A stretch of 64,000 bases of DNA from contig JAOZIA010000022.1 in the NCBI GenBank assembly GCA_026014585.1, positions 62,001 through 126,000 of the forward strand. Reading direction: 5' to 3'. Position 1 is the first letter of the stretch. Each line of letters begins with the position of its first letter. The stretch is from Candidatus Bathyarchaeota archaeon (lineage in GTDB: Archaea > Thermoproteota > Bathyarchaeia > Bathyarchaeales > Bathycorpusculaceae). The notes beneath the pieces were generated by a model. That model was not told the origin of the DNA and did not search any database. It was given only the letters and a program-made list of their open reading frames with translations. Shown one piece after another: positions 1 through 8,880 of this stretch. The position numbers and the translations under genes were made by a program.

Positions 1-657
1 TGGGCAGAAGACGAGGACGTTTGGCTTGCTCAAAGCTTAATCGTTGCCTGCGTAGGCACGGTCAAGAACTGTGGCGCAGACTTGCAAGAATACAACCCTG
101 AAGCTGAATGCGAGGGAGACTTTTTTGCTGGGCTTGATTTGGCGCAAACCCGCGACTACTGTGTCCTATCGGTGGTTGAAAGGCTAAACGATAAGCTGTT
201 CCTTCGGCACCTGAAGATTTTCCAGCAACCCACTCTATACGCTCAGGTTTTGGGTTATCTGAAGGCGCTGCAGGACAGGTGGGGCGGATTCCAAAAAATC
301 AGGGTTGACTTCACAAGAGAAGGACCATCCATCATTGCGGACATGGAAACTGCTGGAATAGAGAACGCTGAGGGCGTAAACTTTAGCGTGTCACGAAAGA
401 GCGAGATGGCTAGCCTGCTTAAGCAGCGCATGATGAATAAGCAGTTTTTCTATCCGCTTCTAAATTGGGAGCGTCCCTATCGTGGCGATATTTGCAGTGA
501 GCTAAACGTGGAACGCTATGATTTGCGCAAGGATGGAGCCATCGGGTACTCGCATCCAAACGGTACCCATGATGATGTCTTTTGGAGCATGGCCCTAGCT
601 GTATTTGCGACTGTGCAGATGGAACCAGAACCATTCTTAACAGTAATTCCAAGGTGA
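1..657 (+). CDS. Terminase large subunit-like protein, C-terminal part (5' end outside window)
   Basis: The frame is open from the first base of the window, so the gene begins upstream and only the last ~218 codons are seen. The visible part looks like the RNase H-fold nuclease domain of phage-type terminase large subunits: a beta-strand ending in an acidic residue (GLDLAQTRDYCVLSVVE), a middle strand (KIRVDFTREG) and a C-terminal acidic pair followed by a helix (THDDVFWSMALAVFA). The ATPase half lies outside the window. Such proteins translocate and cut DNA during virion packaging; related proteins also occur in non-viral mobile elements. The next gene starts 7 bases after the stop, so the two are probably co-transcribed. 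No portal, protease or capsid gene follows, so a complete provirus is not shown here. Confidence 0.6.
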   Translation, partial: WAEDEDVWLAQSLIVACVGTVKNCGADLQEYNPEAECEGDFFAGLDLAQTRDYCVLSVVERLNDKLFLRHLKIFQQPTLYAQVLGYLKALQDRWGGFQKIRVDFTREGPSIIADMETAGIENAEGVNFSVSRKSEMASLLKQRMMNKQFFYPLLNWERPYRGDICSELNVERYDLRKDGAIGYSHPNGTHDDVFWSMALAVFATVQMEPEPFLTVIPR

Positions 658-664
658 CCGAGAA

Positions 665-2107
665 ATGACCAGACGAAGAAATGAACCCTTCCGCATAACC
701 CAGTTCCGAAGAATCTACAACCGAGAAGAAGGCAAATTCACCTTCAACATCAGCTACGAAACCCACACCAAAATAACTCCCAGAAGTTTAGTTGTGGCTG
801 AAGCCTTCGGGTTAGGCATTGATGAAGCACAGAAATTTAAGGTTTTAGACGCGGAACTGAAGATTGGATCTACAGACATAGTTTACATTACGGGCGATAG
901 TGGCAGCGGCAAAAGCGTTTTGCTACGAGCAATCAGAGCAGACCTGGGCGAGGAAGCGATTGATTTGTCAGAGGTTGCGGTGGACCCAGACAAGTCGTTG
1001 ATTGAAACAGTCGGCGCCACCGTCGAAGAAGGTTTAGAATTGCTAAGCAAAGTCGGGTTAAACGATGCCTTCCTTTTCCTGCGTACCTACAGCCAGCTCA
1101 GCGATGGACAGAAATACCGTTACAGAATCGCCAAGCTTATCGAGAGTGGCAAGCAGTGGTGGCTCATGGATGAATTTGCCGCTTGCCTAGACCGAGACAC
1201 AGCCAAAATTATTGCCTATAATCTGCAAAAGATTGCGCGGCAACAGGAAAAAGCAGTAATTACAGCAACAACACATAGCGACCTGCAAGAAGACCTCAAA
1301 CCCAGCGTGCTTGTGCGCAAACGGTTTGGAGAAGAAATTCAAATCAACTACTTCCCAAACGAACCAGCCGCTGAGTGCAGTCTAATCCAAGAAATGTTGG
1401 TTGAAGAAGGTACAAGAAAAGACTGGCAAAAACTCAGCAGTTTCCATTACCGAGGACACAAGTTTGCAGTTGCCAGAAAAATCTATCGCTTAATGAGAAA
1501 AGATGAGCTCTGTGGAGTCATAGTTTACAGCTATCCTCCGCCAGCTTGTTATGGAAGGCGCTTAGTCCTGCCAAGACTGGCTATCCACGAGCTGAACAAG
1601 CAACTAAGCATAATCAACCGAATCGTTGTCCACCCAAAATACCGAACTATAGGGTTAGGCGTCAAGCTTATTCGTGAGACTCTACCGCTGGTTGGCACTA
1701 AATACATTGAGATGATTGCTGTCATGGCGAAGTATTCTCCTTTCGCAGAGAAGGCAGGCATGCAGAAAGTAGCTCAACAGCAATCCGTGGAAAGTGTCTC
1801 GGTTGTTTACAGAGCACTTTTGGATTTAGGGTTTGATGTACAACTTTTGGGTAGTGAACGATATGTTCAGGCTAAGCTTGAGAGCTTATGTGCTGATCAA
1901 GTTAGGCAACTCAAAGAAGCCTTCATAAAAAATAAGCACCCTAGATTCAAAAAAGAATTTGCCGCTAGCCGACACCAACCATTTGGCAGGACACCTGATT
2001 ATATTGCATGTATCTTAAACGCTGATTCTATGAAGTTAACGAAATTGATTAAGCTTGTCGGAATGTTACAGCAAACAAAAATCTATCTCTTCTGGTCCAA
2101 TGATTAG
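665..2107 (+). CDS. ABC-type ATPase fused to a GNAT acetyltransferase-like domain
   Basis: The 480-residue protein has two parts. Residues ~45-220 form an ABC ATPase: Walker A GDSGSGKS (77-84), signature LSDGQ (145-149), Walker B WWLMDE (165-170) and an H-loop TTH (202-204). There are no membrane segments, so this is a soluble ABC protein like those of DNA repair or translation, not a transporter. Residues ~240-370 look like a GNAT fold, with the acyl-CoA loop region IVVHPKYRTIGLGVKLI (320-336). The remaining ~110 residues are not recognised. It directly follows the terminase-like gene, and the pair may work together on DNA of a mobile element; that is inference. Substrate and partner are unknown. 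It ends in TAG, which shows that TAG is an ordinary stop codon here. Confidence 0.65.
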   Translation: MTRRRNEPFRITQFRRIYNREEGKFTFNISYETHTKITPRSLVVAEAFGLGIDEAQKFKVLDAELKIGSTDIVYITGDSGSGKSVLLRAIRADLGEEAIDLSEVAVDPDKSLIETVGATVEEGLELLSKVGLNDAFLFLRTYSQLSDGQKYRYRIAKLIESGKQWWLMDEFAACLDRDTAKIIAYNLQKIARQQEKAVITATTHSDLQEDLKPSVLVRKRFGEEIQINYFPNEPAAECSLIQEMLVEEGTRKDWQKLSSFHYRGHKFAVARKIYRLMRKDELCGVIVYSYPPPACYGRRLVLPRLAIHELNKQLSIINRIVVHPKYRTIGLGVKLIRETLPLVGTKYIEMIAVMAKYSPFAEKAGMQKVAQQQSVESVSVVYRALLDLGFDVQLLGSERYVQAKLESLCADQVRQLKEAFIKNKHPRFKKEFAASRHQPFGRTPDYIACILNADSMKLTKLIKLVGMLQQTKIYLFWSND

Positions 2108-2195
2108 GTTAGCTATTGGAAACGTGTTTGGCTATTGAACGTCCACTTTAAGTTGATTAAGGGTTTAAACTGATTAGTGAAATAAAGGAACGAAC

Positions 2196-3155
2196 TTATT
2201 TTTTGCTGCTCAAAGCACCTAATAGTAAAGCAAGGAGTCCGAGCCCAACAACTGCACCTACAGCTGAGGAGGAGGCGTTCCCTTGAATATAATTGATTCC
2301 CTTCATGATTTTTTGAAGGAGTATTTCTGGTTGGTCGTACTTTGAAAAAGGAATCCATTCGTAGTTACTTTGAACCGTGACACTCTCTTCTTTTAGAAGA
2401 ATCATTGGTTTGTTGATTTGTTTAGCGTAGTTAGTTTCAAACAAGACCCATTGAGAGTTAATGCCATCTTCAGTCAATAATGCGATGAAGATATTGCAGT
2501 CTCGGATCAAGCCTTCAAATTTTTGTTTAAGTTCCGCGCCAGGTGTCTGTTTGTCTTCTCCTATTATCACGGTAATGCCGTAATTGTCTAATTGATTCTC
2601 GAGCTGCCGAACTATACTTAGGTCCCTTGTACTATGGCTTAAGAAAATTCGCGTATTCTTTACCGGTTCTTTTACATGAAAAACCATTGGTTCAGTCCAT
2701 TGTGTTTGTAATGGCTGATAATCGCTCGCTGGAAGGTACTGGGCTTCAACACCGAAGGTAAAACTGTATTCGCCTAAGGCAATATTTTCGGGGACAGAGA
2801 TTAGAATACTGAGATTACGTTTTTGACCAGATTTTACGAGGTCTTTGACGTTTTGTGCAACCCAGGTGTCCTTAGGCATCCATTCAGCCCAAATACCAGC
2901 TTTGTAAAGGTACATATCCTTGTCAGAGTTATTTTCGAATTGAAAAGACACCGAAATGGATTGTTTTGGCATTGCTCGGGGTTCAGTTGGGCTTATGCTT
3001 TTTATGTTCCATTCTGCCTTTTTTGTCTGTACCAAGTGTGCCTTAATTTCTTGGTTAACTTTGTAAACTGTAGATTTCTTGAAACCTTCCTCAATTAGTT
3101 GGGCAGGCGTATAACCCTGTAATAGACGACGGGAAATATCATCTTCTAAAGTCAA
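2196..3155 (-). CDS. TIR-domain protein with N-terminal HTH and C-terminal membrane helix
   Basis: Residues 1-40 carry an archaeal helix-turn-helix-like segment (GYTPAQLIEEGFKKSTVYKV). Residues ~45-165 look like a beta-sandwich. Residues 168-290 form a TIR domain: it opens with RIFLSHSTRD and has the putative catalytic glutamate in SQWVLFE (E240). Residues ~297-315 are a single hydrophobic helix followed by lysines. Many prokaryotic TIR domains cleave NAD+ or make cyclic signals in anti-phage defence; that role is family knowledge, not shown here. The start is TTG, with GAGGGA upstream. The gene is divergent from the giant interrupted gene to the right, and an AbiE-type pair lies beyond that, so a defence context is plausible. 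The mix of DNA-binding, TIR and membrane parts is unusual. Confidence 0.8.
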   Translation of the reverse strand: MTLEDDISRRLLQGYTPAQLIEEGFKKSTVYKVNQEIKAHLVQTKKAEWNIKSISPTEPRAMPKQSISVSFQFENNSDKDMYLYKAGIWAEWMPKDTWVAQNVKDLVKSGQKRNLSILISVPENIALGEYSFTFGVEAQYLPASDYQPLQTQWTEPMVFHVKEPVKNTRIFLSHSTRDLSIVRQLENQLDNYGITVIIGEDKQTPGAELKQKFEGLIRDCNIFIALLTEDGINSQWVLFETNYAKQINKPMILLKEESVTVQSNYEWIPFSKYDQPEILLQKIMKGINYIQGNASSSAVGAVVGLGLLALLLGALSSKK

Positions 3156-3533
3156 GTTCTATGTCCCTCAACACTTGCTATGCAGGTTTATGCTAATAAG
3201 CCTTGTGGACAATGTTGTGGAGTCTACTAAAATGTCCAATCGAATTGGTCGTTGCTTGTGCCCACTACAACATCAAAATGGTAAACATAGGATTCCGGTA
3301 TATACTCGCAAACATAAGCCCACCTTTTTTGGGGAAAAGATGGCATTGTATAGGTTCGATATTTATTGCTGACAGAAAACCATCAACTATGTAACGTCAA
3401 AGTTAGTGTTAATTAAGCTAGTGAATTTTTAACTTTCTTCACAAATTTGAAAAAACAAAAAAACTATTATTTGTGGTACGGTGAATTGATGGTATAATAA
3501 AACTAGTGCATGAATGCTCAAGAGGGGGAAATA
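3156..3533. promoter_or_regulatory. Divergent intergenic region with a TATA-like box
   Basis: This gap separates the TIR gene from the giant gene on the other strand. It is AT-rich on the right, and TATAATAAA at about 3493 is a fair TATA box for the rightward gene. A strong Shine-Dalgarno run (GAGGGGG) sits just before the ATG at 3534. Short open frames in the left half have no coding features that I can support. Confidence 0.4.
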
Positions 3534-6254
3534 ATGTCTAGCGGCTGGTATGTTACGGCTATCAACATAACTAAATGGGTTGAGAATAATCCAAGAGAGG
3601 CACAGGAAATTCTTCCATTATTAATTAAAAGGTTAATTTTTGCAAGCGTAAATGCTTCGCTAATTCGTTTTCCATCTGGCGATAGCATTGTGTTACCTGG
3701 ATGGGATGGTATACTCAAAACTGACAAAGGAAATGCCTTCATACCAACAGGCGACTCTGCATGGGAAGTTAGTACTGAAAAAACTGTGAATACAAAGGCA
3801 GATAGTGATTACCTTAAAAGAACTCAAAATCCCGGTGCAGTTGACAAAAAGAATGCAACATTTGTTTTTGTGACAAGCCAACAATGGAGTGAACTCGCCA
3901 ATTGGGTATCTGAAAAGAAAACAGAAGGGCAATGGGCCGATGTAAAAGCCCTATCTGCTGAAGAATTAGCAGACTGGCTTTCGCAGTGTCCTGCCGTACA
4001 TCGATGGTTTGCTAGATTGATCGGAAATAGACCAGAAGGTGCATGGGATGCTGAACAAGCGTGGGATGGTTGGTCTTTAGCAACAAAACCTCAATGTAAT
4101 ACGAACATAGTCATAGCGGGTAGAAACGATCAATCCGATGAACTGTCAAACGTTATGGCTCAATCCCCGGAAATTATAGAAGTCTCAGCTGAAAACAAGG
4201 ATGAAGCCTGTTCCTTTATTCTCGCAAGTGTTATAACACATCCGTTGCTCTTACCTCGCTTGTTGGTTGTTAGAGATCAGAAAGAATGGGATTTTCTTAT
4301 TCAAAGTGATCATTCACTGATTTTGATACCTCTCTTTGATCCTTTACCCACACTTGGTCAGGCAATCAAAAATGGACACTGGGTACTCCTTCCAACCTTA
4401 GCCCAATTTAATAGAAAGGCAAAATTGGCTCTTAAAAAACCCAGTAAAGATCAACGGTTAAAAGCTCTCGTTGAGATGGGTATACCTGATGAAGACGCAG
4501 AAGACATTGCAAATGACAACAAATATAGGTTGCATATAATCCGTAGACATTATTTACTTGCTCAGGCAGGTCAGCAAAATCCAGAATGGGCTGATTCCGG
4601 AAATGCAGAACCATTGATTGCAGCACTGTTAGCTGGCTCATGGCTATCTGACAATCCTAATGACCGCGAAAAGTTAGCCTATTTAGCCGACATTTCATAT
4701 GACAAGTTAGAACAAACTTTGAACAAATGGTTAATTACAGGCGATTTTCCGGTAGAGCGTCTTGGCAATAAATGGCAAGTAGTATCTGCTATTGATTCTT
4801 GGCAATTTTTAAAGCCCTTTGTAACCGAATCAATTTTAGACAGATTCGGCAAAGTAGCGGTTGAAGTTCTCAGTGAAAACGACCCCCGCTTAGAACTACC
4901 GCCCGAGGAACGATGGCTTGCAGCAATACATAAGAAAGTTACAAAGTATTCGGCGGACTTCCGTCATGGGCTATCTGAAGGATTGGCTATTCTTGGTAGT
5001 TTTGGAGACCGGGACTGCAAAAACTTAACAACAGATTCGATTCAAGCAATGGTGTCTTACTGGTTAATGCAGCTTTTAAATGATAAAATGTCTGAAAAAC
5101 AGTGGGGCTCCCTTGCACCAGAATTGGACTTACTAGCTGAAGCTTCTCCAGAAGTATTTTTAGCAACAGTCGAGAGCAGCCTAAATAGTCAAAGTCCACC
5201 CGTCTTGTCCTTATTTGTTGACGAAGGTACCATGGGTTCCTGCCCGCATCTGGGATTGTTAAGAGGGCTTGAGTATATTGCTTGGGATTTAAATTATACA
5301 AGTCGTGTTGCATCTATTTTAGCCAAACTATCGCTACGTGATCCAGGCGGAAAATGGGCAAACCGTCCATATAGTACACTAAAAGAAATCTTTAGGGGTT
5401 GGTTACCTCAAACAAAGGCGCCCCTTGATAAACGACTTGAAATTCTTGATTCTTTAATTACTTATAATTCAACTTTAGGCTGGAAGTTATTGCTTGATCT
5501 TCTTCCCGGAGACCATGAAACTTCAACCCCCATAGGGATACCTCACTTTAGAGGTTGGGCAAAAGGATGGAAAAAGGGCGTAAGCACCTCAGAATACCGA
5601 CAGCATATATGTGCTATTTCCGAACGTGTCCTTAATCAAATTAACAAAGACCCAGAAAAAGCTTGGTTAAGTGTGAACGAAATTTTAACGCTTCCACAAC
5701 CGTACTTGAGTCAAGCAATTGATCAACTAGACAAAGATGCGAGTGCCCTCAGTAGCCACACTAAGCTTGTGCTGTATAATGAGGTGCTGAAAATAATTTC
5801 TCATCATACTCAATTCTCTAGCGCTGAATGGGCTTTACCTAAGGAATGTATCGAAAAACTTTCAACTATTCACCAAAAGTTAGTTCCAGAAGACTTAGTA
5901 GACAGATACACGATTTTGTTTGACAATTACTTTGCGCCTATCACAAATTCAGTCCCATATACAGAACACGAGGAAAATGAGCGAAGAGGAGAAAACGCTC
6001 GCTCGACGGCTTTAGAGGAAATTTGGAACAAGGAAGGGCTATCTGGAATCGAGCGGTTGGTTGATAGCGTTCAATTCCCAGGGATAGTCGGTAACTCATT
6101 AAGTGCAGCTTCGTTTAGCGCTACTATTGATCAAAGTATGCTACGTTGGCTAGAGAGTACAAATAGGAAACACCAGCTAGCAGTAAATTCTTATATACGT
6201 GCAAAGGCCTTTAAGGCAAAAACCGAATGGTTAGATAATATTTACAACAAGTAG
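3534..6254 (+). CDS. Large protein of unknown function, N-terminal part ended by an in-frame TAG
   Basis: This is the first 906 codons of what looks like a ~1260-residue protein. I chose the ATG at 3534 because GAGGGGG lies 5-6 bases before it; an ATG 24 bases upstream is also open. The N-terminal ~150 residues (PGWDG, then WEVSTEK and DYLKRTQNP) resemble the layout of a PD-(D/E)XK-like domain, but the usual E-x-K reads E-V-S, so activity is doubtful. No Walker A motif is visible. The rest is helical and repeat-like, as in large prokaryotic defence or NTPase-scaffold proteins. The TAG at 6252-6254 is followed by open sequence in the same frame, so the gene is either inactivated or read through. 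It is divergent from the TIR gene. Confidence 0.6.
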   Translation: MSSGWYVTAINITKWVENNPREAQEILPLLIKRLIFASVNASLIRFPSGDSIVLPGWDGILKTDKGNAFIPTGDSAWEVSTEKTVNTKADSDYLKRTQNPGAVDKKNATFVFVTSQQWSELANWVSEKKTEGQWADVKALSAEELADWLSQCPAVHRWFARLIGNRPEGAWDAEQAWDGWSLATKPQCNTNIVIAGRNDQSDELSNVMAQSPEIIEVSAENKDEACSFILASVITHPLLLPRLLVVRDQKEWDFLIQSDHSLILIPLFDPLPTLGQAIKNGHWVLLPTLAQFNRKAKLALKKPSKDQRLKALVEMGIPDEDAEDIANDNKYRLHIIRRHYLLAQAGQQNPEWADSGNAEPLIAALLAGSWLSDNPNDREKLAYLADISYDKLEQTLNKWLITGDFPVERLGNKWQVVSAIDSWQFLKPFVTESILDRFGKVAVEVLSENDPRLELPPEERWLAAIHKKVTKYSADFRHGLSEGLAILGSFGDRDCKNLTTDSIQAMVSYWLMQLLNDKMSEKQWGSLAPELDLLAEASPEVFLATVESSLNSQSPPVLSLFVDEGTMGSCPHLGLLRGLEYIAWDLNYTSRVASILAKLSLRDPGGKWANRPYSTLKEIFRGWLPQTKAPLDKRLEILDSLITYNSTLGWKLLLDLLPGDHETSTPIGIPHFRGWAKGWKKGVSTSEYRQHICAISERVLNQINKDPEKAWLSVNEILTLPQPYLSQAIDQLDKDASALSSHTKLVLYNEVLKIISHHTQFSSAEWALPKECIEKLSTIHQKLVPEDLVDRYTILFDNYFAPITNSVPYTEHEENERRGENARSTALEEIWNKEGLSGIERLVDSVQFPGIVGNSLSAASFSATIDQSMLRWLESTNRKHQLAVNSYIRAKAFKAKTEWLDNIYNK

Positions 6255-6281
6255 TCCCCTTCTTGGTCAGAACCGGTTTGG

Positions 6282-7316
6282 GTGAATTTCTGTTTAGGGT
6301 TACCGTTCAATAAGACCCTTTTTGACTTCTTGGAGAAATTCAAAGAACCAATAAAAAGTCAATACTGGAAAAATGTGCAAATGTGTTACTTAACAAAAGA
6401 GGACGCACATTATGCCCAATGGGTTTTAGAAATGTTGCTAGCTAACAACAGACCATTTGCTGCTTTCGATGCTGCCGCAAATTACTTGCAGACTATCGCA
6501 AAAGACGCTGAAATCAGCAATGAGTTATTACTGAAAATACTAGAACAAACAATGGTTAACCCGGAAGATATCAAGACAGTTCGGCAGGACATGCTAAGCT
6601 ATGACTTTGGTTTAATTCTAAAAAGAATCTCGGCTGACGAGAAAATAGATCAGGGTCGAATAGCTAGAATTGAATGGTTTTATATGCCCTTTTTCGGAAA
6701 TGGAGAGATACATCCGAAGATACTCACTAGCGAAATCTTGAAGAATCCTGAGTTTATAGTAGAGCTTATTTGTTTTATGTTTAAGGCAGATCCTCCAATT
6801 AATAACGAATTTTCAGGTATTCCTGCCGCTGTATTAAAGAATAGAGCACTTAATGCCAATCGTTTAGTAGGTTTAATTAATTCAGTACCAGGACAAAAAA
6901 GTCTTTCAGAAGTAGACGTTAACGCGTTGGATTCTTGGGTTAAACAAGTGAGGGAACTGTGTGCCCAGAAGAATCGAAAGGAAATTGGCGATGAAGTAAT
7001 AGGGCAGATACTTTCGCATTCACCAATTGGAAAAGATTCTATATGGCCACATGAAGCAGTCAGGGACGTAATTGAGCGGTATTGCAGTCACGACATCGAA
7101 AGAGGGTTAGAGGTTGGTAGATTCAACCAACGAGGCGTTATTACCAAATCCTTAACCGAAGGTGGCGAACAAGAGCGAAAGATAGCAGCCAATTATGAAA
7201 GTCAAGCTGAGCTGATACGCTTCAAGTTTCCGAGAACGGTTAGTATGCTTAAGCGAATGGCTGATACTTACAAGCGAGACGCAATACGTGCGGATAGAGA
7301 CAAAGAGCTAATGTAA
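6282..7316 (+). CDS. C-terminal continuation of the large interrupted protein
   Basis: This frame is the same as that of the preceding gene; only the TAG at 6252-6254 and nine codons separate them. Those codons (SPSWSEPVW) run smoothly into WVNFCLGLPFNKTLFDF, which reads as the inside of a domain and not as a natural N-terminus, and no convincing ribosome site precedes the GTG at 6282. The C-terminus (FPRTVSMLKRMADTYKRDA, then DRDKEL) matches the ending that I recall in ~1200-1300-residue bacterial proteins of unknown function; this recollection needs a search. Most likely this is the 3' half of a gene broken by one nonsense mutation. Independent translation is less likely. Confidence 0.55.
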   Translation: MNFCLGLPFNKTLFDFLEKFKEPIKSQYWKNVQMCYLTKEDAHYAQWVLEMLLANNRPFAAFDAAANYLQTIAKDAEISNELLLKILEQTMVNPEDIKTVRQDMLSYDFGLILKRISADEKIDQGRIARIEWFYMPFFGNGEIHPKILTSEILKNPEFIVELICFMFKADPPINNEFSGIPAAVLKNRALNANRLVGLINSVPGQKSLSEVDVNALDSWVKQVRELCAQKNRKEIGDEVIGQILSHSPIGKDSIWPHEAVRDVIERYCSHDIERGLEVGRFNQRGVITKSLTEGGEQERKIAANYESQAELIRFKFPRTVSMLKRMADTYKRDAIRADRDKELM

Positions 7317-7412
7317 TTTAGTGTTCACTACTGTTGGCGTTACCATGGCTGTCTATTAATTCTTAGTTACTCATATGAATAAGTTAGAAAAAAGAATCGC
7401 TCGCAAAATCGG

Positions 7413-8201
7413 CTACACTATCTCTTTTAGTACTCGTGTTATTTCTTGGCTGTCAATCCCCAATATGCCTGCGACTTTGCCGATGTCTTCAGTAGAGAAG
7501 TTCCGCACTGTTTTTCCCACCTTCTCTTTGGGTGTTATGGCGAAGAGTTGTTCTTTGAGCTTGGACAATTTAGTGTCTGAGTGCCATATGAGGGCGTAGA
7601 TGTCTGCTATGTCTTTGAGTAGTTTGTGTTCTTTGTCTCTTCTTGGGGCAGAGTTGATTTTCATCGCCAGCATCACATGCGGCTCTGGAATTAAGACGTT
7701 TTTTCCAAAAAGTGGTTGGGTTCTGTGCATTTTTTCTTGGAAAACCAGCGATAAGAGAGGCTCATCTATCGGTACAAAGCCGAGCAGGTTTTTTATTTCT
7801 GGATGGATGCAGTCAACGATTGGGTCTATGTATAACTGGAATATTTGGTACAACGGAAGCTTGGCTGATTCTTCTGGCGTTAGCTCTTTTCCTGTGTCTA
7901 TGTCAAAATCTTTGACAAGTCTGAAGCTCACTGAGTTAAAGCCCATGCTTTCAGCCACTTTAATTGTGGTGGCAAACTCCGAGTTTTTCAGTTGCTCTTG
8001 GTTCCAGTCCATGTTTATGTGAAAGCCAAGGTCAATGTCTCGTGAGCCAATATAGGTTCTTCCCGTGGCTTTTTGGAAGTTTTGATTTACCAGATAGTAA
8101 ACTGCCCAGCCGCCGAGCAAGCACGTTTGGATTTTGAGTTGAGAAAAGATTGCCTGCATCTGTTCTTGAGAGGTTTTCGTTTCAGTTGTTTGATATAGCA
8201 T
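7413..8201 (-). CDS. AbiEii-like nucleotidyltransferase toxin
   Basis: This 262-residue protein has the nucleotidyltransferase signature of the AbiEii/DUF1814 type: GGWA (30-33), then SRDIDLGF (53-60), followed by a helical C-terminus. AbiEii proteins are toxins that modify RNA or block growth, with the AbiEi partner as antitoxin and repressor (type IV toxin-antitoxin). The ATG at 8201 has a strong ribosome site (GGTGGAG) and lies inside the upstream AbiEi-like gene, overlapping it by 20 bases, which points to translational coupling. Some archaeal homologues may be housekeeping nucleotidyltransferases, but the gene order supports a toxin-antitoxin pair. Confidence 0.72.
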   Translation of the reverse strand: MLYQTTETKTSQEQMQAIFSQLKIQTCLLGGWAVYYLVNQNFQKATGRTYIGSRDIDLGFHINMDWNQEQLKNSEFATTIKVAESMGFNSVSFRLVKDFDIDTGKELTPEESAKLPLYQIFQLYIDPIVDCIHPEIKNLLGFVPIDEPLLSLVFQEKMHRTQPLFGKNVLIPEPHVMLAMKINSAPRRDKEHKLLKDIADIYALIWHSDTKLSKLKEQLFAITPKEKVGKTVRNFSTEDIGKVAGILGIDSQEITRVLKEIV

Positions 8202-8814
8202 GCTGCTCCACCTTGCTTATGAGTTTTTCAGCGGCTTCAGTGCAGACGCCGCCTTCTTGTAGTAAGTCAACGATTAACTGCGGAATACTCACAACCGTTA
8301 AGTCTTGCCGTTTAAACGCTCCATAAAAAACATGTTCGTCTGCCATGAGGAGTCTTAGGTTGCCTTTGCCGACTAACCCGTCAGCAGTCAATTCTTCATG
8401 CCACTTGTCCAAGTTTTCCTTTTTTATGTATAAGTCGATGCGGGAAGGGAAGAGGTAGTGCTGGACGAGGTTTTCTGCCTGATAAGTTGTGAGGGCATAC
8501 GGGAGCTTACTTGTTTGAATTAGGTCTATGGGGTTTTTGTGCATGTAATCTCTTTTTTTGGGCGTGGTTTTTATTTGTAGCCAGTAGTTGATGAGCCCCG
8601 CATAGTTTGTGACCTCGGTGTCTTTGACTAGTTTTTGGGCTTGGAGTTTGTTGAGGAATTCATGCGTCCACGGAAAAGAGGCTTCTGACATCTTGGCAAG
8701 CTTGTACTTTGTGAGTGCCCCGTTTGGCTCCACGAGTAGAGTTCTGATTATGCGTTCGCGAAGTGTCCCTCTATTTTTTCTGCGTCCCAGTGTATCGGTA
8801 AATATTGTTGTCAC
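8182..8814 (-). CDS. AbiEi-like winged-helix antitoxin/repressor
   Basis: This 210-residue protein starts at GTG. The N-terminal ~75 residues form a winged helix (ERIIRTLLVEPNGALTKYKL, then SFPWTHEFLNKL), and the rest resembles the C-terminal domain of AbiEi-type antitoxins. It is the first gene of the pair and overlaps the nucleotidyltransferase gene. An exact 18-bp palindrome and two partial copies lie at its promoter and start, which fits negative autoregulation by this protein, as known for AbiEi. Assignment rests on architecture, gene order and operator rather than on strong sequence motifs. Confidence 0.65.
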   Translation of the reverse strand: MTTIFTDTLGRRKNRGTLRERIIRTLLVEPNGALTKYKLAKMSEASFPWTHEFLNKLQAQKLVKDTEVTNYAGLINYWLQIKTTPKKRDYMHKNPIDLIQTSKLPYALTTYQAENLVQHYLFPSRIDLYIKKENLDKWHEELTADGLVGKGNLRLLMADEHVFYGAFKRQDLTVVSIPQLIVDLLQEGGVCTEAAEKLISKVEQHAISNN

Positions 8815-8869
8815 GAAACGTTACCGATATATCGGTAATCGACGTTATTTAAATACATTACCGATATAT
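8793..8869 (-). promoter_or_regulatory. Triple palindromic operator and TATA box of the AbiE-type operon
   Basis: TTACCGATATATCGGTAA (8821-8838) is a perfect 18-bp palindrome. TTACCGATATAT recurs at 8858-8869 and the half-site TATCGGTAA at 8793-8801, inside the first codons of the antitoxin gene. A TATA-like TATTTAAATA (8846-8855) lies between the first two copies, so the central palindrome falls about where transcription should start. Repressor binding would block initiation; the likely binder is the adjacent AbiEi-like protein (inference). Confidence 0.75.
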
Positions 8870-8880
8870 GAAAAGGAAAG

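Noticed and set aside
6252-6254. TAG as proof of pyrrolysine coding
   Set aside because: TAG ends several other genes in the window and no pyrrolysine genes are visible here. It is kept only as one of three explanations.
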